Below are positions 1 to 6,710 of a stretch of 14,198 bases of DNA, one piece after another. Each line of letters starts with the position of its first letter. The first letter of the stretch is position 1. The DNA comes from Competibacteraceae bacterium UBA6584 (lineage in GTDB: Bacteria > Pseudomonadota > Gammaproteobacteria > Competibacterales > Competibacteraceae): positions 1 through 14,198 of the forward strand of contig DJIW01000060.1 of NCBI GenBank assembly GCA_002433805.1, read 5' to 3'. The notes beneath the pieces were generated by a model that made no database searches, was not told the origin of the DNA, and saw nothing but the letters and a program-made list of their open reading frames with translations. A program made the position numbers and the translations under genes.

Positions 1-2
1 CT

Positions 3-581
3 CCGTGGATAAAACGCATACGCGAAACGAAGCAATTGAAAGTTTTTAACAAGGCGAAGTCTTGGGCGACTCCAGTGGGTACGGCAATCAAAAGCTTCAA
101 TAACCTCTCGCTCGGCGTTACGCTAGTGAGCGAAAAAGAGGAAAAATCCGCGAATGTCGTTTTGGTTCTAGGGGAAAGTTCAGCTCCGGAATATAAATAC
201 CATGATGCGTACTACGGCGAGGTGAACGTCAAGACAAAACCGGACTTTAAGCCCGACCGCCTTCACGGTCGAGCTACACCCTTGATGGATGCCGATTCAA
301 ACGAAATCTTTTTTGCGGTAATTTTTCTGCCCGGCAAGCTCAAAAAAGCAACTATCGGTCAAAAAGAAGTGATCGTGGTTCACGAATTGATTCATGCCTG
401 CGGTTTTGACGAGCACGATTCAACCGGCATTATGTTTTCCACCATGATGGAACAAGATGGTGGGCTGATTGAGTATTTTCACGAAAAGGATGACAAACCC
501 ATGCCGCCCATCAGAGTGGGATCGCAAACTCGGTGTAAAGTCAAACTGCTGTGGTCCGGCGAAGCTTGTCAGAAAGAGTGA
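3..581 (+). CDS. Matrixin-like zinc metalloprotease, 5' end outside the window
   Basis: The reading frame is open to the left edge, so the gene is probably truncated by the window. A TTG at 36 is the first possible in-window start, but it has no convincing ribosome site. From that TTG (181 residues), H116-E117-x-x-H120-x-x-G123 forms a zinc-protease HExxHxxG motif. It is followed by GIMFSTMM at about 131-138, which resembles the metzincin Met-turn. The stretch before it, AIKSFNNLSLGVTLV, reads like the N-terminal part of bacterial matrixin-like domains. In classical metzincins the third ligand is three residues after the Gly; here that position is Glu126 and His127 is one further on. No signal peptide is visible in the part seen. 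Base composition is AT-richer than the genes downstream, which may mean a different origin. The protease fold is fairly sure; substrate and activity are unknown. Confidence 0.65.
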   Translation, partial: PWIKRIRETKQLKVFNKAKSWATPVGTAIKSFNNLSLGVTLVSEKEEKSANVVLVLGESSAPEYKYHDAYYGEVNVKTKPDFKPDRLHGRATPLMDADSNEIFFAVIFLPGKLKKATIGQKEVIVVHELIHACGFDEHDSTGIMFSTMMEQDGGLIEYFHEKDDKPMPPIRVGSQTRCKVKLLWSGEACQKE

Positions 582-632
582 CGAGTCTTTCCGCCCAATG
601 ATTCCAACCCGCCTTTCGACGTGGACATGATC

Positions 633-2642
633 CTACCGCAAGCTCGAATACCGCGCGATTTCAGCATTCGCCGTGGGATCGGTCAACGAGTTTAGTTCTC
701 CCAACAATCCCGCCTTAAACGCCAAGCTCGTGCCCTGATACAAGCTGATCGCTTCTTCAATTGCGGCGGGATCGTCGGCGGTCGGCCGGGTCGCGAGCGA
801 GGACCAGTCCACGGATTCGACCCGTGCGCGCTGGCCGGGATTGAGGATGACGAGTCGGTCGTTTTCGAGATAGCCAACCGTCTGATAGGTGCTGATCAGC
901 GCGTGCTCCTTACCCGGCGGCAAGCGGTTGACATCATGCCCGATGAATTTGCTGACATAAGACCAGTTCAGCAGGCCAAGCAGCGTCGGCGCGATGTCGA
1001 TTTGCGCGATCAACCGTTCGTTGCGGGAAGGCGGGAACAGTTTCGGGGAGTAAATCAACAAGGGGATGCGGTAGCGCGCCAGCGGCAGATCGGTTTTGCC
1101 CGCCGCCGAGGCTTGGTGGTCGGCGACGATCACGAAAACCGTATCGTCAAACCAGGGTTTGTGAGCGGCTCGCGCCAGGAAATCGCCCAACGCCCAATCC
1201 GCGTATTTGACCGCGCCGTCGCGTCCGGTCTTGGACGGGATGTCGATCCGCCCGTCGGGATAGGTGTAAGGCCGGTGATTGGAGGTGGTCATGAGGTGCG
1301 CGAAGAAGGGGCGGCCAGCGGCGTGTTTGGCGTCGAAATTTTCCAGGGCCTTGGTGTAGAGATCCTCGTCGGCAATGCCCCAGATCGTCTCGTGGTGGAT
1401 TTTGTTCTTATCCACCGCCAAGCGGTCGATCACTTCGTAGCCGTTCTGGCTAAAAAAGCCGCTCATATTGTCGAAATAGCCGTAGCCGCCGTAGAGGAAC
1501 ACACTGGCGTAACCCTTGGCGTTGAAGACCGACGCGAGCGAAAAAAGATGTTCGTTATGGGGGCGGCGGACGATGGCGTTGCCGGGCGTCGGCGGCGCCG
1601 ACAGCGCCAAGGCTTCCAAACCGCGCACGGTGCGGGTGCCCGAGGCGAAGGCGCGGGGAAAAAACAGGCTTTCCCCCGTCAGCCGATCCAGGATCGGCGT
1701 TATATTTTTTACGTTGCCGAAGGCTTGCATGAAGTCGGCGCTCATGCTTTCCAGCATCACCAGCACCACGTTCGGGCGATGTTCCGGTCCTTGTCCGGTC
1801 ACTTGGTAGGCCAATTGGCGAGGGTCGGCGCTGACCGGTCGGCCGCCGGTGAGCAACATCTCCTGACGCAGCCGCGCATAAACGCGGTCTTCCGGCAAGG
1901 TTCGGTAAAATCGAGAATACTCCAGTTCGTTATTCTTGAACGCCCGCGCGAACTCAAACAGACCGTTGCCCGCAATCTCGCGGGCGTAAGCGTTTTGGAG
2001 GCCATCGCGGGCATCGCCGGAAACGACCGCCAGCAGGCCGGCGGCGGCCAGCGCGTGGGCAGCCAGCCAGCCTAGACGCACTTTCAGTGGCGTAACGCGG
2101 CTCAGTTGCCTGGCGATCCGCCGCCGGATCGAGAGCGCCGCCAGCAAGGACAGGCCGCCGAGCGCGCTTAAAATCCAGCCGACCGGATAGGATTGGCGGA
2201 TGTTGCCGATGACTTCATCGGTGTAAATCAGATAATCGACCGCGATAAAGTTGAAACGAGAGGAGAATTCCGTCCAGAAAAACCACTCCGCCGCCGCGCC
2301 GAACAGCAGCGCGAAAAGGCCGCCCGCCGTTGCTAAAAGCACCAAGAGTTGCAGCGCGCGCCACCGAGTCCAACGCGCCGGCCACGCCGCCAGCAGCAAC
2401 CCAAACGGCAGCGCGAGCAGCAGGGCGACCGTAAGATCGTACAGCGCGCCCAACGCGGTCGCGCGAGCGAGCGATGCGACCGTCCAGTCAGCATCGCCGC
2501 CCACGCGCAGCGCCAGCGCGAGCCGGGTCAAGCTAAATAGCAGGATGATGATGGCGACAGCGTTCAAGATCAGGCTGTAACGCCCGATCGAACACCGTCG
2601 GAGCAACGAGCGGGGTGATTCCGTTGGTTGTGGCGCGACCAA
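633..2642 (-). CDS. LTA synthase family protein (membrane-anchored sulfatase-fold phosphotransferase)
   Basis: 669 residues. About five hydrophobic helices lie in the first 210 residues (roughly 24-46, 66-88, 97-119, 155-170, 190-208), followed by a periplasmic alkaline-phosphatase/sulfatase-fold domain (about 288-610). Visible active-site elements are NVVLVMLESM (metal-ligand Glu298), SGTRTVRGLEA (candidate nucleophile Thr336 or Thr338), TSNHRPY (His456) and VADHQ (Asp509-His510). Relatives include LtaS and OpgB/MdoB, which transfer phosphoglycerol from phosphatidylglycerol to a glycan or glycerol acceptor. Gram-negative members may decorate periplasmic glucans or lipids, so the acceptor here is unknown. 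The start is a TTG one base after the leuA TAA stop. No ATG or GTG is available near the N-terminus, so the TTG, or another TTG a few codons in, is used and translation is probably coupled to leuA. Confidence 0.88.
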   Translation of the reverse strand: MVAPQPTESPRSLLRRCSIGRYSLILNAVAIIILLFSLTRLALALRVGGDADWTVASLARATALGALYDLTVALLLALPFGLLLAAWPARWTRWRALQLLVLLATAGGLFALLFGAAAEWFFWTEFSSRFNFIAVDYLIYTDEVIGNIRQSYPVGWILSALGGLSLLAALSIRRRIARQLSRVTPLKVRLGWLAAHALAAAGLLAVVSGDARDGLQNAYAREIAGNGLFEFARAFKNNELEYSRFYRTLPEDRVYARLRQEMLLTGGRPVSADPRQLAYQVTGQGPEHRPNVVLVMLESMSADFMQAFGNVKNITPILDRLTGESLFFPRAFASGTRTVRGLEALALSAPPTPGNAIVRRPHNEHLFSLASVFNAKGYASVFLYGGYGYFDNMSGFFSQNGYEVIDRLAVDKNKIHHETIWGIADEDLYTKALENFDAKHAAGRPFFAHLMTTSNHRPYTYPDGRIDIPSKTGRDGAVKYADWALGDFLARAAHKPWFDDTVFVIVADHQASAAGKTDLPLARYRIPLLIYSPKLFPPSRNERLIAQIDIAPTLLGLLNWSYVSKFIGHDVNRLPPGKEHALISTYQTVGYLENDRLVILNPGQRARVESVDWSSLATRPTADDPAAIEEAISLYQGTSLAFKAGLLGELNSLTDPTANAEIARYSSLR

Positions 2643-2643
2643 T

Positions 2644-4389
2644 TTAGGCTTCCAAGCCAGCGGCCCGCTGGATTGGTCCGCCGCTTCCCTCGACTTGAGC
2701 CGGGGCTTGACGCAGCGCCCGGTTGACGGCGCTGACCACCGCGTTCAGCGAGGCGGTCACGATGTTGCTATCGATGCCCACTCCGAACAACGAGGCCGGT
2801 TCGCCGTCCATCCGCACCTCGACATAGGATACGGCGGTGGCGTTGGCGCCCGCGCCGATGGCGTGCTCGTGATAATCCACCACCTTGACATCCAAACCGC
2901 AGTGCCGATTCAAAGCGTCGGTGAAGGCGTCGATGGGGCCGTTGCCCTTGCCGGAAATCAACCGTTCCCGCCCGCGCTCGCGGATCGTCGCGCTCAACTT
3001 GCGCATCCCGCTCGCGTGACTGTCGGGAAGGGTGCGATGTTCGACGAAGCGAAACGGTTGCTCCGGCTGCAGATATTCCGCCGCAAAGGCCGCCCACAGA
3101 TCGTCCGAGCTCAGTTCCTTGCCGGTGGCGTCGGCGATGGCTTGCACGCATTGGCTGAATTCGATCTGCAAGCGGCGCGGCAGCCGCAAGCCGTGATCCT
3201 TTTCCAGTAGATAGGAAATCCCGCCCTTGCCGGATTGGCTATTGACCCGGATCACCGCCTCGTAAGTCCGGCCCAGATCGGTCGGATCGACCGGCAAATA
3301 GGGTACTTCCCAGCGTAGATCGCCGCTGGCCCAGCGTTTTTCCTGCGCGGCGAAACCCTTCTTGATCGCATCCTGATGCGAGCCGGAAAAGGCGGTGAAC
3401 ACTAGATCGCCGGCGTAGGGATGGCGGGGATGCACCGGAATCTGGTTGCAGTATTCGGCGGTGCGGACGATTTCATCCATCACCGAGAAATCCAAACCCG
3501 GCTCGATACCTTGGCTGTAGAGGTTCAACGCCAGCGTGATCAGATCGACGTTGCCGGTGCGCTCGCCGTTGCCGAACAGGCAGCCTTCCACGCGATCGGC
3601 CCCCGCCATCAGAGCCAGCTCGGCGGCGGCGACGGCGGTGCCCCGATCGTTGTGCGGGTGCACGCTGATCACGATCGAATCGCGGCGCGAAACCCGCCGG
3701 CAGAACCATTCGATTTGATCGGCGTACACGTTCGGCGTCGCCATCTCGACGGTCGCCGGCAAATTAAGAATAATCTTGCGCTCCGGCGTCGGTCGCCAGA
3801 TCTCCAGTACCGCCTCGCAGATTTCCAGGGCGAAATCCAGTTCGGTGAAGCAGAAGGTTTCCGGCGAATACTCGAAAATCCAGTCCGTGTCGGGTTGTTC
3901 GGCGGCGCATTCCGCGAACAGCCGCGCCCCAAAACGCGCCAGTTCGATGGAGCCCGCGCGGTCGACGCCGAATACCACCTCGCGGAAAATCGGCGCGGTC
4001 GCATTGTAGAGATGTGGGATAGCGCGCTTGACCCCTTTGAGGCTGGCGAAAGTGCGGCGGATCAAATCCTCGCGGGATTGAGTGAGCACTTGCACGGCCA
4101 CCTCGTCTGGCACCCGACCGCCTTCGATCAGGCCGCGCACGAAGTCGAAGTCGGTTTGGGAAGCCGACGGAAAGGCGACCTCGATTTCCTTGAAGCCCAT
4201 CCGTACCAGCAGCTCGAAGTAACGGCGCTTGCGCTCGCCGTCCATCGGTTCGATCAGCGCTTGATTGCCGTCGCGCAGGTCGGAACTACACCAGCGCGGC
4301 GCCTGGCTGATGGTTCGGGACGGCCACTGCCGATCCGGCAATTGGATCGGGGGAAAAGGACGGTATTTGCGGCGGATATCCGAATGCAT
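2644..4389 (-). CDS. leuA: 2-isopropylmalate synthase (LeuA)
   Basis: 581 residues. The enzyme condenses acetyl-CoA with 2-oxoisovalerate, the first committed step of leucine biosynthesis, in the cytoplasm. The HMGL-like TIM barrel spans about 28-310: SSDLRDGNQ (catalytic Arg39, metal ligand Asp40), SVHPHNDRG (His244 and His246), and GNGERTGNVDL (Asn280). A linker follows, and the C-terminal alpha/beta region (about 440-565, with AIGAGANATAVSYVEV) is the LeuA dimer/regulatory domain that binds leucine in the family. The length and the KYRPFPPIQLPDRQWP N-terminus match the longer LeuA type also found in actinobacteria, not the ~515-residue E. coli form. Start is ATG at 4389. The upstream region carries attenuator-like features, so control by leucine supply is likely both allosteric and transcriptional. 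The stop codon is one base from the next gene. Confidence 0.96.
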   Translation of the reverse strand: MHSDIRRKYRPFPPIQLPDRQWPSRTISQAPRWCSSDLRDGNQALIEPMDGERKRRYFELLVRMGFKEIEVAFPSASQTDFDFVRGLIEGGRVPDEVAVQVLTQSREDLIRRTFASLKGVKRAIPHLYNATAPIFREVVFGVDRAGSIELARFGARLFAECAAEQPDTDWIFEYSPETFCFTELDFALEICEAVLEIWRPTPERKIILNLPATVEMATPNVYADQIEWFCRRVSRRDSIVISVHPHNDRGTAVAAAELALMAGADRVEGCLFGNGERTGNVDLITLALNLYSQGIEPGLDFSVMDEIVRTAEYCNQIPVHPRHPYAGDLVFTAFSGSHQDAIKKGFAAQEKRWASGDLRWEVPYLPVDPTDLGRTYEAVIRVNSQSGKGGISYLLEKDHGLRLPRRLQIEFSQCVQAIADATGKELSSDDLWAAFAAEYLQPEQPFRFVEHRTLPDSHASGMRKLSATIRERGRERLISGKGNGPIDAFTDALNRHCGLDVKVVDYHEHAIGAGANATAVSYVEVRMDGEPASLFGVGIDSNIVTASLNAVVSAVNRALRQAPAQVEGSGGPIQRAAGLEA

Positions 4390-4433
4390 GGCAAAATTCT
4401 CTCTGCTTGACGATACATGGGTTTACAGTGCTG

Positions 4434-4490
4434 AAAAACGCGAATGCGGCGCGGATACGGCCGCCGGACCGCCGCTAGGCCCGACGACCG
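4434..4490 (-). promoter_or_regulatory. Possible leuA attenuator terminator region
   Basis: On the minus strand the end of the candidate leader ORF runs into a very GC-rich segment with several short complementary blocks (for example CGCGG/CCGCG and GCGGC/GCCGC). The segment ends in CGCG followed by five T residues (A5 on the + strand at 4434-4438), about 45 bases before the leuA ATG. This is where a leucine-responsive terminator would be expected. The hairpin pairing is ambiguous by eye and there is no single clean stem, so the assignment rests mainly on position and the U run. Confidence 0.3.
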
Positions 4491-4597
4491 CGACTCAGTC
4501 GGAGCAGAGCTAGAGAGAAGACGCACACGAAAACGGGAGGGTGAAAGTGGCCAGCAATGCGAGGAGCAAAACTGCAAGATCGGTCAAAATCAGACAT
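4475..4597 (-). CDS. Candidate leucine leader peptide upstream of leuA
   Basis: This 40-codon ORF starts with ATG at 4597, with an AAGGA ribosome site (TCCTT on the + strand, 4606-4610) eight bases upstream. Its last third reads F-S-L-A-L-L-R-L-S-R-G, giving four leucines in six codons (CTA, CTG, CTC, CTG), and it stops with TAG six codons later. Clustered codons for the end-product amino acid in a short translated ORF ahead of a biosynthetic gene are the hallmark of ribosome-mediated attenuation. The ORF ends 85 bases before the leuA start, and a GC-rich stretch closing in a U5 run lies between. A second leucine-rich frame overlaps it (TTG at 4587 to TAG at 4510, eight leucines in 24 codons after the start) but lacks a ribosome site. 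The function is inferred and was not tested by folding. Confidence 0.45.
   Translation of the reverse strand: MSDFDRSCSFAPRIAGHFHPPVFVCVFSLALLRLSRGRRA
4490..4501. repeat. Second copy of the GCGACTCAGTCG palindrome
   Basis: Exact 12-base match to 4671-4682, 181 bases away, and itself containing an 11-bp inverted repeat (CGACT-C-AGTCG). This copy lies inside the candidate leader ORF, directly after the leucine codon cluster. It could therefore take part in an attenuator stem. Confidence 0.5.
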
Positions 4598-4645
4598 CGG
4601 GGCAATCCTTGAAAGCGGTTCGAATGATCGGCGGCAACAGCAGAA

Positions 4646-4671
4646 CCCGGCGCTCCCTTCAGGAGGCCGGG
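4646..4671. repeat. Strong GC hairpin in the leuA leader region
   Basis: CCCGGC (4646-4651), one bulged G, CTCC (4653-4656), a five-base loop, GGAG (4662-4665) and GCCGGG (4666-4671) pair into a 10-bp stem. No U run follows on either strand, so it is not a standard intrinsic terminator. It lies between the candidate promoter and the leader ORF, so it would be present in the leuA transcript. It abuts the GCGACTCAGTCGC palindrome. Confidence 0.6.
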
Positions 4672-4683
4672 CGACTCAGTCGC
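4671..4683. repeat. 13-bp palindrome GCGACTCAGTCGC
   Basis: A perfect inverted repeat (GCGACT-C-AGTCGC). Its first 12 bases recur exactly at 4490-4501. It could be an operator half-pair or part of an RNA structure in the leuA leader; the sequence alone does not decide. Confidence 0.5.
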
Positions 4684-4724
4684 AGTTCGAACCGTTCGCG
4701 GGATTGTTGGCTCATAATGAGTTC

Positions 4725-4754
4725 AAAATAACGCAGTCGGCCGTTTTAGGTCAA
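4725..4754 (-). promoter_or_regulatory. leuA: Candidate sigma-70 promoter for leuA
   Basis: On the minus strand TTGACC (4754-4749) is a five-of-six match to the -35 box. It is followed after 17 or 18 bases by TTATTT or TATTTT (about 4731-4725) as a -10 box. It points toward leuA and lies about 120 bases before the candidate leader ORF, leaving a roughly 330-base transcribed leader. It is the best sigma-70-like match seen in this intergenic region. Confidence 0.4.
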
Positions 4755-4836
4755 GTTGAATGCAAATCGTTATCATCGGTGAATCGGTCATGCCGGCCAT
4801 TTCGCTTTTGCTTTTCCTGACAGAGAGGGTTTATCT

Positions 4837-5511
4837 ATGTCCGATACGTCGCAACCCCTGCAATCCGTCAAGGTCTGGGATCTGCCCACCCGGCTGTTTC
4901 ATTGGACGCTGGTGGCGCTCATGATCTCGCAGTGGCTGACCGCCGAGAACAGCGACACGATGACTTATCACCTCTGGGGCGGTTACACGATTTTGACCTT
5001 GGTGCTGTTCCGGCTGATCTGGGGTTTCGTCGGCAGCGATACTGTCCGGTTCGGTCAGTTCGTGCGCGGGCCGGCTGCCGCCATCGACTACGTCAAGGCG
5101 CTGCTGCGGGGTGAAACGCCGCTTTATCTCGGCCACAATCCGGCGGGCGGCTGGTCGATTCTGGCGATGCTGGCGTTGTTGTTGGTGCAGGCGGGGACCG
5201 GTTTGTTCGCCAACGACGACATTATGATCGAGGGGCCGCTCTATGGCTGGGTGTCGAAAAGCACCAGCGATTGGCTCACCTCCATTCACGGACTCAATTT
5301 CAATCTGCTGTTGTTGGTCATCGCCGTCCACATCGCGGCGGCGCTGTTTTATTTATTCGTCAAGCGGGAAAACCTGATCCACCCGATGCTGAGCGGACTC
5401 AAGCATCTGCCGGCCGGTTCCTTCGGCGCTCCTCCCCGAATCGTCAGCGCCTGGCTGGGATTGGCGGTGCTGGCGGTCGCGGCGGTCGCGGTTTGGTTGC
5501 TGGTGCGATAA
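4837..5511 (+). CDS. Cytochrome b561 family membrane protein
   Basis: 224 residues. The protein is a di-haem b-type cytochrome that would carry electrons across or into the inner membrane, often to a periplasmic c-type cytochrome. The N-terminal signature VWDLPTRLFHW is typical of the bacterial b561/Ni-Fe hydrogenase b-subunit group. Four main hydrophobic spans are visible (about 18-35, 45-64, 105-124, 153-175), and a fifth hydrophobic segment lies at the C-terminus (about 203-223). His22, His45, His151 and His165 sit in or next to these helices and are the likely haem ligands. The start ATG follows AGAGAGGG by seven bases, a good ribosome site. It converges with the cytochrome c' gene. Cytochrome b561 and c' genes are often neighbours, which suggests an electron-transfer pair, though here they are on opposite strands. 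The partner quinone or hydrogenase cannot be inferred. Confidence 0.9.
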   Translation: MSDTSQPLQSVKVWDLPTRLFHWTLVALMISQWLTAENSDTMTYHLWGGYTILTLVLFRLIWGFVGSDTVRFGQFVRGPAAAIDYVKALLRGETPLYLGHNPAGGWSILAMLALLLVQAGTGLFANDDIMIEGPLYGWVSKSTSDWLTSIHGLNFNLLLLVIAVHIAAALFYLFVKRENLIHPMLSGLKHLPAGSFGAPPRIVSAWLGLAVLAVAAVAVWLLVR

Positions 5512-5528
5512 CCGGCCGCCGGGTCATG

Positions 5529-5562
5529 AAAAAGGCCATGCTCGCTCGAACCTGGCCTTTTT
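5529..5562. terminator. Bidirectional intrinsic terminator between cytochromes b561 and c'
   Basis: AAAAAGGCCA (5529-5538) and TGGCCTTTTT (5553-5562) are perfect reverse complements, giving a 10-bp stem with a 14-base loop. The stem has an A tract on one side and a T tract on the other, so it can end transcription from both directions. It lies 17 bases after the b561 stop and 19 bases beyond the c' stop. Confidence 0.9.
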
Positions 5563-5581
5563 AATCGGGCGCGTGCTGAAA

Positions 5582-6046
5582 TCAGTCCTTGCGAAATTCC
5601 TTGTGACAAGCCTTGCAGGTTTCGGCGGTCTTGCCGATCTGCGCCTTGATCGTTTTTTCATCGCCGCCCTTGGCGACTTCGGTCAGTTTGGCGGCTTCTT
5701 GCTGAAAGTCCTTCAATTTGGTGTCGAATTCGGCCGGTTTGGTCCAGATTTCCGCCTTGGCCTCGGTATTCTTCACCGCATCGGGACCGGTGCCCTTGGC
5801 GAAACCTTCCGGGAGCGCCTTGCTCATCATCTCGACATATTGCGCGTGCCGGGCCACGGCGGCGGCGTCGAACGGCATTTCACCCTTCGCCATCGCGCCC
5901 ATGGGTTTGAAATTCCAGCCGATGATGTTGTAAACCGACTGACGGTACTTGACGGTGTCCTCCGGTTTTCCCTCAGCCGCATAAGCGGCCAAAACGCCCG
6001 CGCTCAGAATCCCACCCGCTAACATCAGCGCTAATTGCTTGTTCAT
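5582..6046 (-). CDS. Cytochrome c' (class II cytochrome c)
   Basis: 154 residues. The N-terminus is a signal peptide (LALMLAGGILSAGVLAAYAA), so the mature protein is periplasmic. The mature part is largely helical, as in the four-helix-bundle cytochromes c'. The single haem-attachment motif Cys144-Lys-Ala-Cys147-His148 sits close to the C-terminus, the diagnostic position for this class. Family members bind NO and CO at a five-coordinate haem and are linked to NO tolerance or electron transfer. The ATG is preceded by GGAG seven bases upstream. A TATAAA (minus strand, near 6112-6117) could be a -10 box but no good -35 was seen. It converges with cytochrome b561. Confidence 0.93.
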   Translation of the reverse strand: MNKQLALMLAGGILSAGVLAAYAAEGKPEDTVKYRQSVYNIIGWNFKPMGAMAKGEMPFDAAAVARHAQYVEMMSKALPEGFAKGTGPDAVKNTEAKAEIWTKPAEFDTKLKDFQQEAAKLTEVAKGGDEKTIKAQIGKTAETCKACHKEFRKD

Positions 6047-6137
6047 TCGTTGGCTCCATTAGCCGGACTAAAGTAAGGTTAAGCGACCCATCATGACATG
6101 GACCTCCCACCATTTTATAGGGTAGCAGACCGAGGCG

Positions 6138-6710
6138 CTAACGGAGCCGCATTCGAGCGTCTCGCCATTCAACTTCGCTTTCTCGCCACTGTCCGAGCGG
6201 CAGCCCGTCCAGCGACCACGGACCGATCCGCCAGCGCACCAGCCGCAGGGTAGGGTAGCCGACCGCGGCGGTCATCCGCCGCACCTGGCGGTTGCGGCCC
6301 TCGCGCAAGGTGATATCCAGCCACGCGGTCGGGATCGCGGCCCGATGGCGGATCGGTGGATCGCGCGGCCACAGGCCGGACGGTTGCGCGATGCGCCGCG
6401 CCTCGGCGGGCCGGGTCGGACCGTCGTTGAGTTCGACGCCCTGGCGCAAGCGCTCCAACGCGGCTTCATCGGGACTGCCTTCAACTTGCGCCCAGTAACT
6501 TTTCGGTAGCTTGTGGCGCGGTTGGCTGATCCGCGCTTGCAAGCCGCCTTCATCGGTCAACGCCAGCAAACCTTCGCTGTCTCGATCCAGCCGCCCGGCG
6601 ACGCGAAAGCCGGGAAGATCGAGGTAGGTCGCCAAGGTCGGCCGGCCGACGGCGTCGGTGAATTGGCTGAGGACGCCGTAGGGTTTGTTGAACAAAATCA
6701 GGCGCGGCAC
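6138..6710 (-). CDS. rluE: 23S rRNA pseudouridine synthase, RluE type
   Basis: 190 residues from the GTG at 6710. In E. coli RluE converts U2457 of 23S rRNA to pseudouridine. The N-terminus LILFNKPYGVLSQF is the family's first conserved block; GRLDRDSEGLL holds the catalytic Asp42; LNDGPTRPAEA, DPPIRHRAAIPTAWL and REGRNRQVRRMTAAVGYPTLRLVR match the RsuA/RluE core. No S4 domain is present, as expected for RluE. The frame is open further upstream to 6866, but that part lies inside the patatin gene and does not look like this family. The GTG shares its first base with the patatin TAG stop (TAGTG), which supports the start and implies translational coupling. Confidence 0.92.
   Translation of the reverse strand: MPRLILFNKPYGVLSQFTDAVGRPTLATYLDLPGFRVAGRLDRDSEGLLALTDEGGLQARISQPRHKLPKSYWAQVEGSPDEAALERLRQGVELNDGPTRPAEARRIAQPSGLWPRDPPIRHRAAIPTAWLDITLREGRNRQVRRMTAAVGYPTLRLVRWRIGPWSLDGLPLGQWRESEVEWRDARMRLR

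Noticed and set aside
903..2075. Long + strand ORF (390 codons) opposite the LTA-synthase-like gene
   Set aside because: It is the antisense shadow of a clear protein family gene; its translation is Arg/Gly/Val-rich with no domain.
3421..4410. Long + strand ORF opposite leuA (329 codons)
   Set aside because: Antisense shadow of leuA in GC-rich DNA; no recognisable domain or ribosome site.
4610..4700. GGTTCGAA-type strings resembling tRNA T-loops
   Set aside because: The flanking bases do not pair into a T stem and no acceptor or anticodon arm is present.
4757..4780. Possible Fur-like GATAAT-type site before cytochrome b561
   Set aside because: Only about half of the 19-base consensus matches by eye; too weak to call.
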